A stretch of 8,752 nt of DNA. Source: Pseudomonadota bacterium (lineage in GTDB: Bacteria; Pseudomonadota; Alphaproteobacteria; Rhizobiales; Hyphomicrobiaceae). How positions within the stretch are numbered: position 1 is the first letter of the stretch; each line of letters opens with the position of its first letter. The stretch spans positions 1 through 8,752 of the forward strand of contig JAEVZQ010000345.1 of the NCBI GenBank assembly GCA_023392135.1, in the 5' to 3' direction. Below the pieces are notes generated by a model. That model was not told the DNA's origin. It did not search any database and was given only the letters and a program-made list of their open reading frames with translations. Shown piece by piece: positions 6,882 through 8,752 of the stretch. A program made the translations under genes and the position numbers.

Positions 6882-6895
6882 TCAGGGAGGAAACA

Positions 6896-7735
6896 ATGAA
6901 CATGGGAAGAGCGAGAGGCTTCTTGCCGCTTTTGTCAGCACTTGTGCTGACGCTGGCGGGGGCGCCCAGCTTTGCTCAGGATACCGCCGATAGCGAAAAG
7001 GCGATCGAGCAGTACCGCCAGATGCTCAAGGAAGACCCCTGGAGCAACCCGGCGATGCTCGATGTCGACCGCGGCGAAGAGCTCTGGAAAACACCGCGAG
7101 GTCCAAAGAAGGTCTCCCTGGAGGGCTGCGATCTCGGCAAGGGCCCCGGCGTCCTCGAAGGCGCGTTTGCGGAGCTGCCGCGCTACTTCGCCGATGCCGA
7201 CCGGGTCATGGACCTGGAAGCTCGCATCGTCTGGTGCATGGAAAAGCTGCAGGGCTTCGACCGGAAGGAGCTCGTTAAGAAGCCTTATCCAAAGGGCGGG
7301 AGCGCTACGAAGGACATCGGCGCGATGGCGACATTCGTCGCGTATCTGTCGAACGGGTTGAAGATCTCCCCCAGGCTCGAGCACGCGAAGGAGAAGGAAG
7401 CGCTGGCGCTCGGCGCAGCGCTATTCTTCCGCCGGCAGGGGCCGATGGACTTCTCCTGCTCGACCTGCCACGCAGACAAGGGCAAGCGCATCCGCCTGCA
7501 GAACCTGCCTTACCTGTCGGAACCGTCCGAAGCGCGCAAGGTCGTCGGCGAGTGGCCCGCTTACCGGGTCTCATCGAGCCACGTGATGACCATGCAGCAC
7601 CGCATTTACGACTGCTTCTGGCAAATGCGCCTGCCGGAGGTCCAGCTCGGCTCTGACGTGCCGGTTGCACTGACGATGTATCTGGCCAAGACAGCGGAAG
7701 GCGGGGAGATCAGCGCTCCCGGCCTCAAGCGGTAA
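6896..7735 (+). CDS. soxA: Sulfur oxidation c-type cytochrome SoxA, single-haem form
   Basis: A 279-residue periplasmic cytochrome, the catalytic subunit of SoxAX, which joins thiosulfate oxidatively to the SoxY Cys. The ATG at 6896 is chosen over the open frame reaching 6797. It follows GGGAGG by five bases and gives a good Sec signal (core at about 9-22, cleavage SFA/Q at 27). One haem site is present, C188-S-T-C-H192. The active-site Cys, which ligates haem and carries sulfur in the family, is very likely C240 in YDCFWQMR. Where diheme SoxA has its first haem motif there are only single Cys, C78 (LEGCDLGKG) and C114 (VWCMEK), probably a disulfide as in single-haem SoxA of the Starkeya type. 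It leads the rightward arm; soxX follows after 12 bases. Confidence 0.94.
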   Translation: MNMGRARGFLPLLSALVLTLAGAPSFAQDTADSEKAIEQYRQMLKEDPWSNPAMLDVDRGEELWKTPRGPKKVSLEGCDLGKGPGVLEGAFAELPRYFADADRVMDLEARIVWCMEKLQGFDRKELVKKPYPKGGSATKDIGAMATFVAYLSNGLKISPRLEHAKEKEALALGAALFFRRQGPMDFSCSTCHADKGKRIRLQNLPYLSEPSEARKVVGEWPAYRVSSSHVMTMQHRIYDCFWQMRLPEVQLGSDVPVALTMYLAKTAEGGEISAPGLKR

Positions 7736-7747
7736 AGGGAGGGAAAC

Positions 7748-8365
7748 ATGGTCAGAAGCATTTGCGCAGCGATAATTCTCGTTTTCTCGGGGTTCGTGCC
7801 GGCTATTGCTCAATCTCCCGAGGTTTCCGGAGACCGCATGCAGGCCGCCATCGGTACGAGCTGGGCGGATCAGCCGCCGGAGTGGCAGTCGCGTCTGGAG
7901 CAGGACGAGACGATGAGGCTCTGTAGCCAGTACAGGAACAATCCGCCTTCGGAGGTCGCCGGCGCCATCATGAAGCGCGAGAAATCGGCCATCAAGTATC
8001 CGGCTGACGGCAAGCTGATGGGGGACTGGAAAAAGGGTGAGAAGCTTGCGCAATCCGGCTACGGGCGCCGTTTCACCGATTATCCGCCGCGGCGTGAGAA
8101 CGGCGGCAACTGCTACGCCTGCCATCAGCTCGCAAAGGAGGAGGTGAGCTTCGGCACGCTCGGACCGAGCCTTCTCGAATACGGAAAGATCCGGGAGTTT
8201 TCGGAGGCCGATGTGAAGGCCGTGTACGAGCGTATTTACAATCCCCAGGCCTTCCAGGCGTGTGCCAACATGCCGAGGCTCGGCGCGAACGATCATTTGA
8301 CGATCGAGCAGATCAAGGATCTCGTCGCTTACGTCATGTCTCCGGATAGTCCGGTGAACAGGTAG
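7748..8365 (+). CDS. soxX: Sulfur oxidation c-type cytochrome SoxX, long form
   Basis: A 205-residue periplasmic monohaem cytochrome that takes electrons from SoxA and passes them to a soluble acceptor cytochrome. A Sec signal covers about 1-21 (AIA/Q). The haem site is C122-Y-A-C-H126, and the distal ligand is probably M175 in ACANMPRLG. Two other mature Cys (C59 and C172) could pair. About 90 residues lie between the signal and the haem domain, making this the long SoxX type found with single-haem SoxA rather than the short Paracoccus type. The ribosome site GGGAGGG (7737-7743) overlaps almost nothing of soxA and sits four bases before the ATG. The 12-base gap supports one transcript and equal synthesis of the two subunits. 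Confidence 0.92.
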   Translation: MVRSICAAIILVFSGFVPAIAQSPEVSGDRMQAAIGTSWADQPPEWQSRLEQDETMRLCSQYRNNPPSEVAGAIMKREKSAIKYPADGKLMGDWKKGEKLAQSGYGRRFTDYPPRRENGGNCYACHQLAKEEVSFGTLGPSLLEYGKIREFSEADVKAVYERIYNPQAFQACANMPRLGANDHLTIEQIKDLVAYVMSPDSPVNR

Positions 8366-8386
8366 GCAGAGCGCGCGGGAGTGGAC

Positions 8387-8752
8387 ATGAAGGTACAATC
8401 TCTCGCGTTTCACTTCTTATCAGCTGCCGCCGGCATACTGGTCGGCGGCAGCGCGCTCGCGGCCGAGCTCGTCATGTTCGAGGATCCGGGCTGCCCGTAT
8501 TGCCGGCGCTGGCATGCCGAGGTGGGCATCAGTTATCATGCGACCGAGGAAGGCCGGATGGCGCCGCTGCGTCGCGTCGATATCAAGGATCGGTCCAAAG
8601 CCGGCATATCTCTCGAAAGCCCGGTCACGTACACGCCGACATTCGTGCTGGCCGAAAATGGCCGGGAGGTAGGCCGGATCGTCGGCTATCCGGGAGCCGA
8701 TTTCTTCTATAGCTTCCTGGCAAACCTGCTCGACGAGCATGCCAGCAGCCGG
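8387..8752 (+). CDS. soxS: Periplasmic thioredoxin-like protein SoxS (3' end beyond window)
   Basis: 122 residues are visible with no stop before the window edge. GGGAG (8377-8381) lies five bases before the ATG, 21 bases after the soxX stop. A signal peptide (hydrophobic at about 6-25, cleavage near ALA) leads into a thioredoxin-like domain. The redox site is C36-P-Y-C39 in FEDPGCPYCRRWH. The cis-Pro position is P84 in YTPTFVL, and the end reads GREVGRIVGYPGADFFYSFL. This pattern matches the small SoxS family; SoxS is reported to reactivate SoxYZ by reducing wrongly oxidised carrier Cys. Close linkage to soxAX fits. A SoxW-type thioredoxin is the main alternative, but the size and the RRVDI and GYPGADFF stretches favour SoxS. 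The visible part already covers nearly the whole expected length. Confidence 0.75.
   Translation, partial: MKVQSLAFHFLSAAAGILVGGSALAAELVMFEDPGCPYCRRWHAEVGISYHATEEGRMAPLRRVDIKDRSKAGISLESPVTYTPTFVLAENGREVGRIVGYPGADFFYSFLANLLDEHASSR

Larger units (their letters stand above)
6741..6895. promoter_or_regulatory. Divergent soxY/soxA control region
   Basis: This is the only gap in the sox cluster between outward-facing genes, and it is visibly richer in A and T than its flanks at about 6780-6815. It contains promoter-like hexamers in both directions (separate entries). Short palindromes are CCGATCGG (6751-6758), AGCACGTGCT (6761-6770) and TGATATCA (6798-6805). A small inverted repeat lies in the soxA leader. 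In Paracoccus, sox intergenic regions are bound by the ArsR-family repressor SoxR; a comparable repressor acting here is inference, and I could not match a specific operator consensus. No other gene is seen in it. Confidence 0.65.

Noticed and set aside
7571..8413. Open frame of 280 codons on the - strand
   Set aside because: It is antisense to soxA and soxX, which have haem motifs, signal peptides and ribosome sites. No protein family is visible in the antisense product.

Overview
The window is high-GC DNA with short intergenic gaps and good Shine-Dalgarno sites before most genes. It is very probably from an alphaproteobacterium, plausibly of the Hyphomicrobiales. The gene content supports this: an osmoregulated-glucan glucosyltransferase of the MdoH type and a complete core set of sox (sulfur oxidation) genes. 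The assignment to order is inference from protein recognition, not from a marker gene.

Region 1 (1-2069, + strand) looks like a cell-envelope or accessory transcription unit. It holds the C-terminal end of an MdoH-like membrane glucosyltransferase, a FkbM-type methyltransferase that starts inside the previous stop codon (ATGA), and a secreted protein of unknown function whose start lies inside the end of the methyltransferase gene. Nothing ties this unit to sulfur metabolism. The 85-base gap at 2070-2154 separates it from the convergent soxD. I see no convincing terminator there.

Region 2 (2155-6740, - strand) reads soxY-soxZ-soxB-soxC-soxD. Region 3 (6896 to the window end, + strand) reads soxA-soxX-soxS, with soxS cut by the window edge. 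The two arms diverge from a 155-base AT-richer control region (6741-6895) with back-to-back promoter-like hexamers and several short palindromes.

Together these genes encode the periplasmic thiosulfate-oxidising multienzyme system. SoxAX attaches thiosulfate oxidatively to the C-terminal Cys of SoxY, which is carried on SoxYZ. SoxB hydrolyses off sulfate. SoxCD oxidises the remaining sulfane sulfur by six electrons, and SoxB then releases a second sulfate. Because soxCD is present, the predicted outcome is complete oxidation to sulfate without obligate sulfur-globule formation. SoxS is a small periplasmic thioredoxin-like protein that probably keeps the SoxY carrier Cys reactive. Not in the window: soxR, soxV, soxW, soxE/F/G/H.

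The system itself is known. The departures from the Paracoccus model are: a SoxD of only 218 residues with one haem site; a SoxA with one haem site and two isolated Cys where the other haem would be; a long SoxX; a split divergent gene order; and a long, wobble-compatible stem-loop between soxY and soxZ that begins at the soxY stop codon.
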